From: Calycina herbarum
Lineage: Eukaryota; Ascomycota; Leotiomycetes; Helotiales; Pezizellaceae
DNA: 64,000 nt
Reading direction: 5' to 3'
NCBI GenBank assembly: GCA_001414485.1
Contig: LLEY01000022.1
Coordinates: 496,001-560,000, forward strand
Position numbers and translations under genes: made by a program. Shown one piece after another: positions 1 to 10,576 of this stretch (positions are counted from its first letter, which is position 1; the number at the start of each line of letters is the position of its first letter). The notes beneath the pieces were generated by a model. That model had not been told where the DNA came from. It did no database searches and worked only from the letters and a program-made list of their open reading frames with translations.

Positions 1-332
1 TCCCTGATGTTCCAGTCTCTTCAGTATCTTTATCCTTCTTTCCACAGTCGCATCTGCAAGATCCCTTCTTACACTTTCTATGATCTAATATCATTAACCA
101 CAATAGTAGTAAAAACCCTCCCGGGAAAAAACTTTGCTTGATCTTTCTCGTCGATCTCAATTGCTGTAACTCTTGGCTGGTTTTCGAAATTTGCTGGTGT
201 TCTCCACGAGTCTGAATGGGTAGGTAGTGGGAAAAAGGAGATAGAATGAGGAGAGTATGGGCCGGGATTGAGGCGGATAGGAGGCGTTTTCAAGCCTTTG
301 CTTAAGCAGCGTGTTATTGAAGATCGTAACAT
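1..332 (-). CDS. Partial gene at left edge, possibly mitochondrial (5' end only)
   Basis: The minus-strand ATG at 332 opens a basic, Ser/Arg-rich N-terminus (MLRSSITRCLSKGLK) that looks like a mitochondrial presequence, followed by a hydrophilic stretch ending near KFFPGR. A plausible intron then runs from about 104 down to 59 (TTGCAG acceptor at 59-64). Beyond it the minus strand stays open to the window edge (ATVERRIKILKRLEHQG), which looks like the start of a coiled region. The donor (GTTTTT) is not consensus, so the junction is tentative. I do not recognise the family. The 3' part lies outside the window. Confidence 0.35.
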
Positions 333-730
333 TTTTTGAAGCTGGATGGAGATGTGTGGATTGTAGCGAAGGTTTTTGCCTAGGAGTCTTCGATGACAAC
401 CTCAGAAGTGGAATCAAGGGCAAGACGGAAGCCGAAGTCGACATTTTGTTGGATAAGGCAGTCACGTTCATTCGTTATATCGGTACTTAGAAGCAATGAA
501 GGAATATGTGATTTCTTTGGAATTCATTTCGCGGATTTACAATTAAAAACTCCGCCCTATCCAATTCTCTCATCCAATCAATACCAAAACCCTTCACTGC
601 CCTCAATCCAAGTACCCCATGACTGGTTGAATCCCATGATATCTCCACAGCTAGGTCATTCGTGGTTTCGAGGTGGACAATCTTGTGTTCGCTAAGGTCG
701 TCGATGGGTTAACAACTCGAATTCCTATTG

Positions 731-1432
731 TTATAGCGGGGTGTTGTGGGGTTGAATGGGCAAGTGATGAGCGTCATCATAGGTAGTTGGTAGTGTATCC
801 ATGGGTCGGGATTGCGCAACTGATTGACGATTCTTGTTAGAGTCGAGGGCAGTTGTTGGTGGTGTATTTTTAGGCGAGTGTTGCTTACCTGGCTGAGAAT
901 TCCCGTTCAAACCTCGGAGAGGCATGCAACGTTCATCTTGTCTGTTTCCCAAACCACGCTCTGAATCACCCTCATGAGCCTTATGATGATTACGAACCAC
1001 GCCGCAAAACACGCCGAAACGCACGCCAAGTCGTAAAACGGCCAAAATTATGTGAACAACACACAAAGCACTGGCCAATATAAATAAAGGCAATGTATTT
1101 TCAAGAGCATTGAAGATCGCCGCAGAACCGCCCCAGAAATAACCACCGAGTAAGAAGATTGCGATGTCGCCCGTATTGGTGTTTGTCCAGAACTCGCGTG
1201 TGAGAAAGAAATAGTTATCGGCTAAGGCGACCACGAGAACGGCAGGCAAAACGGTTCCAGAAAGTATAGCCATGTTATTGGAGAATTTGGCGGTGGCCTC
1301 GTCGGAAGGGTGAATCTGATGCAATGCGAAAACTATAGCATTCAGAAAGAGGATCACAGCAAACTGGATTGCTGCCCATAACTCCACGCTCTTGTCGATT
1401 CCTGGCAATCCAATAATATCGTTGGGACTCAT
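731..1432 (-). CDS. Small polytopic membrane protein, unknown function
   Basis: A 233-aa reading frame starts at the ATG at 1432. The N-terminal two thirds contain about four hydrophobic segments, around residues 15-40, 55-75, 90-115 and 125-150. The C-terminal ~85 residues are hydrophilic and His/Asn/Pro-rich. The frame stays open upstream of the ATG to an acceptor (TTTCTACAG, ending near 1455), and a GTAAGT donor lies near 1488. A short upstream coding or leader exon is therefore likely, and the true N-terminus may be further upstream. The layout (four TM helices plus polar tail) fits many fungal integral membrane proteins of unknown role. No motif allows a functional call. Confidence 0.5.
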   Translation of the reverse strand: MSPNDIIGLPGIDKSVELWAAIQFAVILFLNAIVFALHQIHPSDEATAKFSNNMAILSGTVLPAVLVVALADNYFFLTREFWTNTNTGDIAIFLLGGYFWGGSAAIFNALENTLPLFILASALCVVHIILAVLRLGVRFGVFCGVVRNHHKAHEGDSERGLGNRQDERCMPLRGLNGNSQPGKQHSPKNTPPTTALDSNKNRQSVAQSRPMDTLPTTYDDAHHLPIQPHNTPL

Positions 1433-1459
1433 TTCTCGCAACGTGTTAGCTATACTGTA

Positions 1460-2700
1460 GAAAAGTAAAGGGGGAATCGAGCTACTTACTGGAGAAACGT
1501 TTGATGACTATGAAAGTCTGAATAATTGTCAGTCTCGTAGAACAGTAGACATTAAGTTGTCTCGGTCGAGAAATATATAGTTTATTAAGGGAACACAGAC
1601 CAAGAAGACTAAGCATAGCCACAACAACATCTTGAAGCGAGTAATTAATTCACTGTTCAAGGGCTTAGGTAAATTATTAAATATCGTTGTTCCTAACAGT
1701 AGGTGTTTGGCGGTTCGAAGTGTAGTTTAGGCAATTGGATATGCAGCTGGGGCGTTCAAAGTAGGTTTTGAGGAATGCGAAGTGTGTTCAAAAAGGTTTT
1801 TTCAAATTAGAAGAGGTTTAAAAGGGTATTTATCAACCAACTCTCACGCTCGGACCCCTCCACAGCTATCCCTCCGCCTCCTTTCCTGACTAAACTTCAT
1901 TAACAGTAACAGTAGAGAACCTAAAAGAATAAAAGAGATTTTACACAAAGAATGAAGTTGCTACTAGATCTATGACTCGAATATCAGAGACGTGAAAGCA
2001 ACAAACATCTAGCATTTGGGAGATAAAGTGGGGTAATTTTTCGCGACCCCGTGATTCACTCCCCTATGCCTTCTAAACTGGGAGTACTACAATCAGGTCT
2101 CTCACCTCAATATCCGCACCTGATTGTCACGATTATTTAAAGTTGATGTAATTCATATATACTCGTTAGGCTATTTTTTGACACACAATCTCATGTCAAG
2201 ATATGAATGATACACTAATATTTCCAACTGCCTTACCTGGTGACCTTACGGTATATAGAAGAATTTTATTACAGGGCTTAAGGTGGCTGAATGTATTCCC
2301 CGATACAAGCCGAAACTCAGACTCTGGGCACTGTATTCACTTGAGATTAAAACTCGTTTGAATAAGCCTACGACATTCAAGGCAATAATTAATAAGTTAT
2401 ACCACTCGAGCTGCTTATGAAAGTGGTAACTCTTGCCGCGGGGAGGCTTAGCACACGATTTTGCTCCCAGCCCCCTTCCCGCTTCTGACAATAATAATTT
2501 TAGAACACTTATAATACTCTTTCCTCTTTCCTTCGGCTGCCCACTCTCCCTGAGCAAAGAGCATTGGCTTCCCCCATCGCGAGATTCCTAACCTTTGGTA
2601 GTAGAGATTAATTCGATTCTCTAGCCTAGCTACAATCATAATCATCAAGTTCTCTAGCCTAGCTTTAATCACAACCATTAGGCAAACACACTTCTGAGAT
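1460..2700. other. Intergenic stretch with a short tandem direct repeat
   Basis: No convincing gene. The region is AT-rich. A 33-bp unit starting TTCTCTAGCCTAGCT occurs twice in tandem (2617-2649 and 2650-2682) with a few substitutions. The short reading frames on the minus strand at 2246-2892 have no start context, splice signals or recognisable motif. Confidence 0.5.
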
Positions 2701-2717
2701 TATCAATTTTCTTTTCA

Positions 2718-3340
2718 TTTGCTGAAGACCCAGTCCACCACGTCCTTGCTCGAACTGCCGCAAAGGCTGCCGCAAATGAACGTCTTCGCCACCAACAAGC
2801 TCTTGCTGCCTCTGCCCAAGAGCCAGCTCCTGCCTCTGGAAACACCCAAATGGTCGTTCATCGGCTTCGAAGTTGCACACCCCTTCCCTCACCTACCCAA
2901 AGTGAGCGTGATTTGGATGTTGATTACATGCTTACTGAGGAAGAAAGGAGAGTTCGCTTAGAGGGTTTGGAGAGAGTTGCTCGAAAGAAGGCCGAAGCTC
3001 TTCGACAAAAGCAAGTCGCAATTGCCCACTCAGCTGAGCGATGGGCCATCGACCCTCGAAACCCTTCCAACCGCCGTCGGGAGCCAATCGAAAGAGAGGC
3101 GGGCCCCAACAATTCTCTTTTCCGTAGTGTCAATCATATGCGTACGAATCTTGGCACCATGTCGAATTACCACAATCCCGCGAGCATCAACGAAAAATTG
3201 AGTATCTTCGAGAGATGATTAATCAACTCGAAGAACGTCGTGATCGGATTCATCCCATGCAAATTAAGTTTCAACAACCCAGCAGGAAGTGGGCCAGGGC
3301 AGAATTACGGAAGGGTGCACGATATGTATCCAAATAAGCA
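2718..3340 (+). pseudogene. Frameshifted relic of a coiled-coil/low-complexity protein
   Basis: From about 2718 one plus frame is open for about 165 codons with clearly protein-like composition: Ala/Gln-rich, then Glu/Arg-rich with heptad character (LTEEERRVRLEGLERVARK). Near 3180 the frame ends in low-quality sequence. A different plus frame then continues the same coiled-coil character (EHQRKIEYLREMINQLEERR), running to a stop near 3340. A single indel or lost intron would join the two. No ATG with good context starts the first part. It could be a fragment of a transposon gag-like protein or of a host gene. I cannot assign the family. Confidence 0.4.
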
Positions 3341-3639
3341 AAGATAATGTAAAAATAGGAGGGCTGGCAACATGAATATACCACACTTCACTACATCAAG
3401 TGGTGCGCACTCTCAGGATGCGCCCGCTCTCCTCAATCCAAACATCAAATTTTCACAATTATTACTGGAAATGGAGGATAAAAGGTGAGGCACAAATCCC
3501 CTCCCCACACTGTCATTCCTTCCTATCCCCGCCTGAGACAGCCCCTGAGTGGTCACCGACACTCACCTGAAGCCCTGACCCCAAATATCATCTCTCCAGT
3601 TTACTGGAAACTGCCTAAATCGGGCTGAGATGATGGGAA

Positions 3640-3910
3640 GGGGTGGATTGGGAAACCAACGCTTCTAGGCGGGGGTTTCTGGGGTGGCTCGCTCAGCTCC
3701 CCTCAGTCAGTTCTTGACTGGGCTGCTTGACCACACATCGTAGAACTGTGTGCGGGGCCTTACACAGTGAGAGCTGTACGCTTTAGGAAGGTACGGTCAG
3801 GCCAAGTGGTCTGGGGAGAGTGATGGGTCTCCTCTCCTGTCTAGGCAGTGACGAGTCGGCAGTGACGAGTCCATCTAACAGAGCGTGTCGCGGGACGGAG
3901 TTGTGACGGT
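3640..3910 (+). other. GC-rich block with nested hairpins and a 14-bp tandem duplication
   Basis: This block is clearly richer in G+C than its flanks and has no open frame. It contains a hairpin CAGTCA/TGACTG (about 3706-3722), a CACAC/GTGTG hairpin (about 3731-3752), and a nested structure at 3756-3803. In the last, an outer GGCCT/AGGCC stem encloses GAGCTGTAC-G-CTT-TAGG-AAG-GTACGGTC. The inner hairpin resembles domain V of group II introns (GAGC...GTACGGT). A 14-bp unit, GGCAGTGACGAGTC, is repeated in tandem at 3844-3871. Possible identities are an organelle-derived intron fragment, an ncRNA or a SINE-like relic. None is proven. Confidence 0.3.
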
Positions 3911-4296
3911 ATGGTGCCTTACTACAACCTCTGAACAGATTGTTAACACGAGTGGGTCAATAGATTGGGGTTTCCTTCGAACTTCGATTCGACATTGGAA
4001 GGTGGAGGAGGGGTGGGATATGGGGTTGTTCTGTAGTTAGCGATGAGTACAATTTTTTTTCCTTTCGAAATTGGTGTGCAAAACTCCCTTGTGATAATTC
4101 CTTGAGCTATGGTAACACTCCCCTGCAAATAGTTGATCTGCCTGATTGCTGTTGGGTTTCCGCTGCTGGCTTTTCGACAACCCAGAATATGCCATACGGC
4201 CCTATTTCACCGCCGAAAGTTCTGGGAAAACATCATGCTGGAATACTTGTTCCTCGAATCTTCCGGAATTCCAGCCCTTTCCCTCCTCACTGGAAT

Positions 4297-5031
4297 TTAT
4301 ATGTGCACTCTGTAGAGGAAGAACTTAGCTCTTCGTTCGCTTCTTCCAATGTGTCCTCGCTGTGGTCTATCGTGCTCTTGGCGATTCTCTCTTTTCTTGC
4401 GGGGAAGGGAAAACGGAATCAGAGCTGGAGAGGTTGCTCGGTTTGTGTTGTAATGGTTGGACTTCGTGTTGGAGGATATCGAGGCAATTGATGTTCTCGA
4501 TGGTAGGAAAAGACACGGGAGGCGTAGAATGGATAAGAGGGCAGCCGGGATAGCTGAAGTTCCAGTTCTACCGTCACAAGGTAAATAAAAGTTCAAGGAG
4601 GCATATACCAAAGTCCACCGATTCGCCGATGAGTTTCTGGCGAAGTGCGTTCCAATATTGACCAGTAACCTTCTCCACTGCGTCTGCAATGCGGTTTCAC
4701 CCATGTATTTGTTCGCCTGACCTGACGTTTGTTTCTCGAATTTACAGCCAATTTCCGGAAGTTCGTTGGGAGAAGGGGTGTTGGGCAGCGGAGGCAGAAG
4801 TCGTGGAGGAATTTGTATTCGATAATGTGGTCCGCCGAATTCGAGCCAATTGGCAGAAAATTCGCATTTCTTGATATCGGTGGTTGGTTTGAACTTCAGT
4901 AGTAAGATACCATCCTCGTCTCTCTCGAAGTAGGGAACTCGAAAATGTTTTCTGGCGCTGACAGAATTGTTGTTGAGGCTTGCAGACGGGAGCAGAAGCA
5001 ACGGGCAGGAGAGCTGGGGAAAGAGGTTCAA
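4297..5031 (-). other. Probable exon(s) of an unrecognised minus-strand gene
   Basis: A 244-codon minus frame without an initial ATG. Its first ~80 residues are convincingly protein-like (RVPYFERDEDGILLLKFKP, then a Pro-rich stretch), and a later segment is too (TQWRRLLVNIGTHFARNSS). Upstream, another minus ORF with an ATG at 5700 (MAIPKEHSQENPQERS, 83 codons, to 5449) could supply the first exon. I could not find splice junctions that join them in phase. The tail after about 4560 is Ser/Arg-rich and probably non-coding. No function can be given. Confidence 0.25.
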
Positions 5032-5700
5032 AAGAGCTCATTCCTTCAAAACTTGACCTCTCGAACCCTCTTAGCAATTTGACGAGATGTCGCTCCTTCG
5101 TTCTTATAGATAAGAGCGGATAAATGACAAGGTAAGAAACAACCCGAGCCCTCTCGGATTGAATTCCATACCTATGCCCAACCCTCATAAGAAAACAGGT
5201 GGGATCCTGTATATCCGCTCTGGGGTACGAACACGATTCGAAACATGGCGCGCAGATAAAGAGGTCGATTCTCTTCCAAATCGCCGTGCCCTTGGCGGAG
5301 AACTTTAGGCTCGTTGGAGGATATAGGGTAGCGACAGGAGGTATTGATGACTGGAAGGCTTACGCCTGTGGAAAGTAGTACTTCGTTATATTAGCAGGTG
5401 GTTGGAGGTCGATTCGACCAGTATCCCTATCGAACCCCTTGAAATTCTTCAAGAAATGAAAGCTTCTCTTTGATCCTCATCCAGCTGGGCACTTGTCCTG
5501 ATCTGCGCCGTAAGCCGTGACTGCCATTTGAGGTTGATTTCCTGGAGAAAGTAATACTGATGTGATGTGAGCGTAGGTGCTTCAGTTCCGCTGAGACTGA
5601 ATTCAGTGTCGGAGTTCTGCTGGGCTCCAGGAGGCTTTGGAAAATGGTCGATCGATCGTTCTTGTGGGTTCTCTTGCGAATGTTCTTTTGGTATGGCCAT

Positions 5701-6868
5701 GGCTACTTAATGGCAGATACTAGACCTAAGTTTGGTAGACTGCTTGAGGCAGGCTGGTGACGGCGGAGAAACGATGAAAGTAGACGTAATACTAGCCTCT
5801 TCTGATGACCCTCTTGAGCTTCGAGCCGCGTGGTGGGATTCTTCAAATTCCAACGGGTGGTTGCCTGTAGCGCCAATACAATGGAACATTGGAGGTTTTG
5901 GAGGGTTGTATGTTGAAAGATGAAATGAATGGGAAATTAGATACACAACAGGTACAAGAGATTTCAGAATAGTATAACATCAGTTGCCCCATGACAAGTG
6001 TTTGTTAACAATATCAATTCTTGGAGTTGGGTCTGCCAAGAGGTGTGCGTGGCCGAAGGAAGGAACCTTCGACTCGCAAGACTGTCGGCGTGCCGCTCAA
6101 GAAACCTTTAGTTAGCGTCTAGATGAATGAATCTTCAACATGGAGACTTTGAGCCACGTCCCTTGGTGACAAAAAGCCCCGATATGGAGGAATTTCAAGA
6201 TCGCAGAGAACATTACCCCAAAACTCAGAAACAACCAAAAGAACCAAGTCCAAAGTATGCACGAGATTTCCATAATTGATCAAGACAGAGCTTTCCATTT
6301 AACAACATATTTTCCATTGATGCTTGCTGTTGAACATATGGGGAAGTACCTCCACGGCCTATCACGACCCCGATGACATGGCCTATATAACTTGCATCTT
6401 CTGGCACATGTGGGATGGAAGGGGCGAGATTGAAAGACTTCATGTGATAGGAGACGCTATAGCTGATGTTCCGATCGTCCAAAGATGCATTCGTCTCTTG
6501 CAATTGTCCTCGGCGGTATAAACAAGTCTTGCGAGAGAGCTTGACCAGAACAATTAGGAACATTTTCCTTTCATTCTCATAGACCTCGCTCAAAGTCCGA
6601 GCGAGGTTTCTGAGTAAAGAAGCATTGAGAGTTCATGCATTCATGGAGCCTCAGAACAGGAAATGAAGATTTGCTGCAGGTTCTAAAGTTGACATTCGTT
6701 GAGTTTGACGTCGTGAGGTGACTCGAGGTGAGTACTCGCTGGCGGCCCCAGTGTTAGTGAGTGCCTGACTAACCTTAGGTTACGTCGGGTCGCACCTGAA
6801 GCTCCATCAAGAACAACAGCTCCTCCAAACTACCTCACAACCTTGAAGCTTCAAGAAAACCAGCAAAC
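5701..6868. other. Intergenic, promoter side of vma9
   Basis: About 1.1 kb without a supportable gene. The minus frame at 6225-6593 has no recognisable motif and no splice partners. The last few hundred bases before 6869 must hold the vma9 promoter, but I see no clear TATA box. Confidence 0.4.
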
Positions 6869-7290
6869 ATGGCAACCGGGTAAGTATCCCAATTCCAGCA
6901 TATATCTCGCGGTCCTCGGCAGGAACTATGTGCTAATTCATCTTCTTCAATCCAGCTGGAGCATCATCATCGGCGCTATCGTAGTAGTCCTCGCCTGCCT
7001 GGCAGGATGGTTCTTTGCGCCCAAAGGAGAAACACAAACGTATGCCCTACTCCCCCTTAAACCTCACATCCCTTCGATCTCAAGCTAATAAGTCTGCAGA
7101 ATCTGGCGAAGTTCGCTGATCCTCTCGTTCGCGAGTTGCTACATCATGTGGGGTACGCATCACCATACCTACGACCATAAAGAACGAATTACTGACGGGT
7201 TTTGTAGCTATCACATTTCTGGCACAATGGCATCCTCTTATTGAGCCACGACGAGGAGGCTTGACGAGCCACGCAATCCACGAGAATTGA
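6869..7290 (+). CDS. vma9: V-type proton ATPase subunit e (Vma9/ATP6H)
   Basis: Subunit e is a small membrane component of the Vo sector of the vacuolar H+-ATPase and is needed for Vo assembly and vacuole acidification. Four exons (6869-6879, 6956-7039, 7100-7152, 7208-7290) join in phase into 76 residues, the usual size. The first exon is only 11 nt. The protein has two TM segments: WSIIIGAIVVVLACLAGWFF, followed by the family signature APKG, and LILSFASCYIMWAITFLAQ, followed by HPLIEPRR (compare yeast Vma9 FLCQLHPLVAPRR). All three introns have GTAAGT/GTATGC/GTACGC donors and CAG/TAG acceptors. The start is fixed by the 11-nt exon and the conserved length. It faces the ARV1 gene, with stop codons about 325 bp apart. 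Identification is by motif, and I consider it firm. Confidence 0.93.
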
Positions 7291-7615
7291 GTTGGGAGGG
7301 GGGGGGACGAAATCGAAATGGGGCGATGCCTAAGATAACTTTATGGGTGTACATTTTGGCGTTGAGGTGTGGGCTATAGGATGGGCTTTTAGACTCGTGT
7401 ATTGATATGGAATGAAGGGTGTTTTCTGGCTTGATTTGTTTACGAATATCTGTGCAGGGGAGCGCTGAAGAAATCATGGATGCACATTTGGTCGTGGTCA
7501 GGAAACCAGCACCACCAGCCACTGATGAATGCTCGATGTTGAATCTATTTCGACACAAGTATCACAAGCCCATACAGAGTGACAAAGGGTTTGAAGGATT
7601 TATATGTATTCATTT

Positions 7616-8645
7616 CTACCCAAGACCTAACCTCCCACCCCATTCCTTCCCCAATTCCACCAAAGCCCATAATGCCTTTCCATCCGCTGCAACCCCAGAA
7701 TCCCCACCAGCATCAACCCCATCCAAGCCTACAGCCCATAAACAACCCCTCCCAACCATCCATCTTGATATTGCCCCAACGGTAGCCAGTATGGCAGCAG
7801 TTCCATAACCACAATCCAATAATATCTTCAGCGCTTCCACATTATTCGCAACCACTGCCCATCCCAAAGACCTCGCAGCTGCTGGAACATCATATTCCCA
7901 TATAACCATCAATATTGGGAAGAGTTTCGTAGAGGATGAGACGAGGAGCGCTGTGCTGACGGAGTTTGGACGTGAATAGCGTGGTATGAGGCCGGACATT
8001 ACGAGAGGGGATATTGGGGATGAGGTCAGGAAGCGTATGGAGATGTGGAAAGCGAAGGTTGAGAGTGCGCAGAGGATTACTGAAAACTGTTAGGCATATA
8101 CTTGCAGGAGAGAAGTGGGGAGGGAGTTGGCATACGGAAGAAGACATATTGCAAAACAATAGGCTGCTGCGCCAGACGAAGGAAGTTATTATTGCTTGCC
8201 TCATTGGCTGAGGGGAATGTAGTCTGCTTCTCGATCCGGGCCCAGGTAAGGTAGACGTCAAAGAGGAGAAGAAGTATCCCAAGGCGTATTATAGAAGGCT
8301 ACTCCCATCAGTACATCATAGCCCAAGGAGGGGAAGGGGGGGCATACGTCGAATTGATCATGCTCCCGCATCATAGTATTATGAAGAAGATGACGATAAA
8401 CCTAAGTTTATAAATTAGCTAACTGCTGAAATAAGGATTAAGGAAACCCGACTTACCTGTGGTTTAATCAAAACCAAATCAATAAATAGAACGACATAAT
8501 CGTGTTCTACATATTTATCGCAGAACCTCCCACAGTTCTTGCAGACGGTTAGACGGACTCCATGACCTGTGGTTTTGTCATCTGCACCGGAGTATTCGGT
8601 GTAGAGGGTCTTGACTGGATAGCGGCATTCAATGCAGATTGGCAT
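7616..8645 (-). CDS. arv1: ARV1-like lipid homeostasis protein of the ER
   Basis: Arv1 proteins act in the ER membrane in sterol and GPI-anchor intermediate distribution. Four exons (8645-8457, 8401-8348, 8298-8136, 8079-7616) join in phase into 289 residues. The N-terminal Arv1 homology domain contains the zinc-ribbon cysteines CIEC (residues 4-7) and CKNCGRFCDKYVEHD (34-48), then LFIDLVLIKPQVYRHLL. Later segments with family character are LGILLLLFDVYLTWARIEKQ and a C-terminal part with TM helices (TKLFPILMVIWEYDVPAAA). Introns of 55, 49 and 56 nt have GTAAGT/GTATGC donors. The start is the first ATG, three codons before the CIEC motif. The C-terminus is Gly-rich and ends GRLGLG. Confidence 0.93.
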
Positions 8646-9068
8646 TGCTGTTATCGTAGGGGCATCACTCTGGCATGGTGTTTTGAAGAATAGACGCTGT
8701 GAGGAGGTTTCTGGGGTTCTTTTGGGAGACGCGCCTGGGGCCGAGATTGGGCCGGAGTAATGGATGGATGTATAACTGCCCTTCTACTCTGATTAGATTA
8801 AACTGGAAATCTTTAGTATACCCTTCTCTTCGGATCAGTAGATTCTCCTTGCTGGTATTCAGAGTTTGTCTTGAACAGAATGAAAAGCACTTGAGAAGAA
8901 GGAATTCTTCGACTGGTAGCCAAAAACGTCGACCAGTTATTACTAACGAATATATAACAATTTGAAATATTATCCGAATTGGATATTCTTGTACTACGTC
9001 CTAATAACAGCGATAACCTACAGAGTCTGTTTGAAACTAAATTCGACTGCCCATGAAACTGTGATAAA
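8646..9068. other. Short intergenic stretch upstream of arv1
   Basis: About 420 bp of mostly AT-rich sequence between the arv1 start and the inverted-repeat element at 9069. No gene or RNA is visible. The arv1 promoter must lie here, and the element inserted just beyond it may mark its outer edge. Confidence 0.4.
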
Positions 9069-9526
9069 ATATATATATATAACGTGGTTTATCAGCGAGT
9101 CGATCATATCACCGAGTCGATCACTAAAAATACATACAAAAAACGTCTGTGCACCCCTAGTAAAAATCTGTAATTCTTAATAAAAATTAATAAAATTAAA
9201 AACCTTACTTTATGACTATATATGTAAATAATATTAGAAATCTTAGATACTAACTAATTATAATAGCTAAGTTATTAAAGAAATTAAAAAAAATCTATGA
9301 ATACAGGGGTAATTTTAAGCGAATCGTTAGTTATAGCTAGTAAGCGTTTAAAAATTTCAATATTACTTATTTATATAGTAATAAAGTAGATTTTTTTAAT
9401 TTTATTAATTATTATTAAGAATTACAGATTTTTACTAGGGTTGCACAGACGTTTTTTGTATGTATTTTTAGTGATCGACTCGGTGATATGATCGACTCGC
9501 TGATAAACCACGTTATATATATATAT
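9069..9526. mobile_element. MITE-like element with long terminal inverted repeats
   Basis: Two arms are near-perfect reverse complements. The left arm runs from 9069 (ATATATATATATAACGTGGT) to at least 9190, and the right arm from 9526 back to about 9405. Weaker complementarity continues almost to the centre at about 9297. Each arm contains a short internal duplication (CGAGTCGATCA twice). The element is about 458 bp, very AT-rich and has no ORF, so it is non-autonomous. It sits in a TA microsatellite, which fits TA target preference as in Tc1/mariner-type MITEs. That class assignment is inference. It lies between arv1 and fyv7. Confidence 0.85.
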
Positions 9527-9939
9527 GGATTGCCGAGGAATCTTTTACAACTTAAAATTTTACGAGGAGACCATTAACACCACCACACTTTAGAGTACTC
9601 CTTAGAAACAGAAGGATCTCTAGATGTTTGGGTCTTCTGTTAGTCTACATTTCTTTCGTATGTCAATGAAAGGTTCTGTTTCAATGGCCCAAATCGTTTG
9701 TTTAACGGCTGAAAGACAATGGAGTCGGAATCCTGCTCTATAGCTTTCCTTCTCATTAAATTAGTTGGCACCAGGTCCTTGTTACTTAAGACCCAAAGTC
9801 AGAACTTAGGACGCCCGGAGGAGGACAAGATTATCTCGTCTGTTGTAAAGAAAATAGCGAATAGCGAATTCCATGTGATTGAAATTTTTGCGTATATCAA
9901 CGCCAACAAATGGGTATCAAAACTTTTCATGCTCTTTCC

Positions 9940-10576
9940 TCAATTTCCCACAATCTTCTTCACTCTTTCCAACAGTACTTTGCTCTCACGACCCAGCTTC
10001 CGTTGTCCATTCTTTCCACCAGTTCTAGCCTTCGCCATGGCTTTTCGGAAATGTTCTCTCTCCTCGATTTTCTGGGATTTCTCCTTTTGTCTTCTCTCAA
10101 ACTCTGCCCTCCTAGCCTCGGACTCGGCCTTCTTTTGTGCAGCATAAGCTTCCTCCTTCTCGAAATATGCTGGCTTCTGCTGTCTACGCTTCGGTGGTCG
10201 TTGGGAATGTTGGAAGGGAGGTGGTGTCGATTCTTTTGGCGCATCAAGCATTGCTTGTCGCTCCGGGTGGAGTTCTTGCGAAACGGGTTCTGGCGGTGGT
10301 TCACTGATGGCGGGGGTCTCGACTACGGGTTCTTGTGCTTTGATTTTTGCGTAGGACTTTTTGACCTTGGCTTTGTGAATCAAATCTTTTTTGATTTTGA
10401 TTACTGTGGGAGTACGTGAGCTTGGGGTCTTTGGCGGGAACGAGGGTCTTCTACGCCATACCTTTTCTTCTGTATGTTCCATCGGGAAGGTTGTCGGGAC
10501 CGACTTTGAAGCCGGATCGATGTTTCTTGGGCGCCGAAGTGGCATTGTCGTCTTCGAGGGGTCTCTTGGGCGCCAT
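9940..10576 (-). CDS. fyv7: FYV7-like rRNA-processing protein
   Basis: Fyv7 is a small, highly basic nucleolar protein needed for maturation of small-subunit rRNA. Two exons (10576-10462 and 10403-9940) flank a 58-nt intron (GTATGG...CACAG) and give 192 residues. The N-terminus is MAPKRPLEDD followed by a Gly/Lys-rich segment. The family core IKKDLIHKAKVKKSYAKIK starts the second exon. A Pro-rich linker precedes a long charged helix (EKEEAYAAQKKAESEARRAE) and a basic C-terminal tail ending VKKIVGN. The start is the ATG at 10576. An upstream in-frame ORF extension lacks family character. It is divergently placed with the ATOS-like gene, with about 600 bp between the starts. Confidence 0.85.

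Noticed and set aside
4102..4553. Plus ORFs at 4102-4553
   Set aside because: Antisense to a better minus-strand coding frame, with no motif.
6225..6593. Minus ORF of 122 codons
   Set aside because: No recognisable motif, no splice partner and weak composition.
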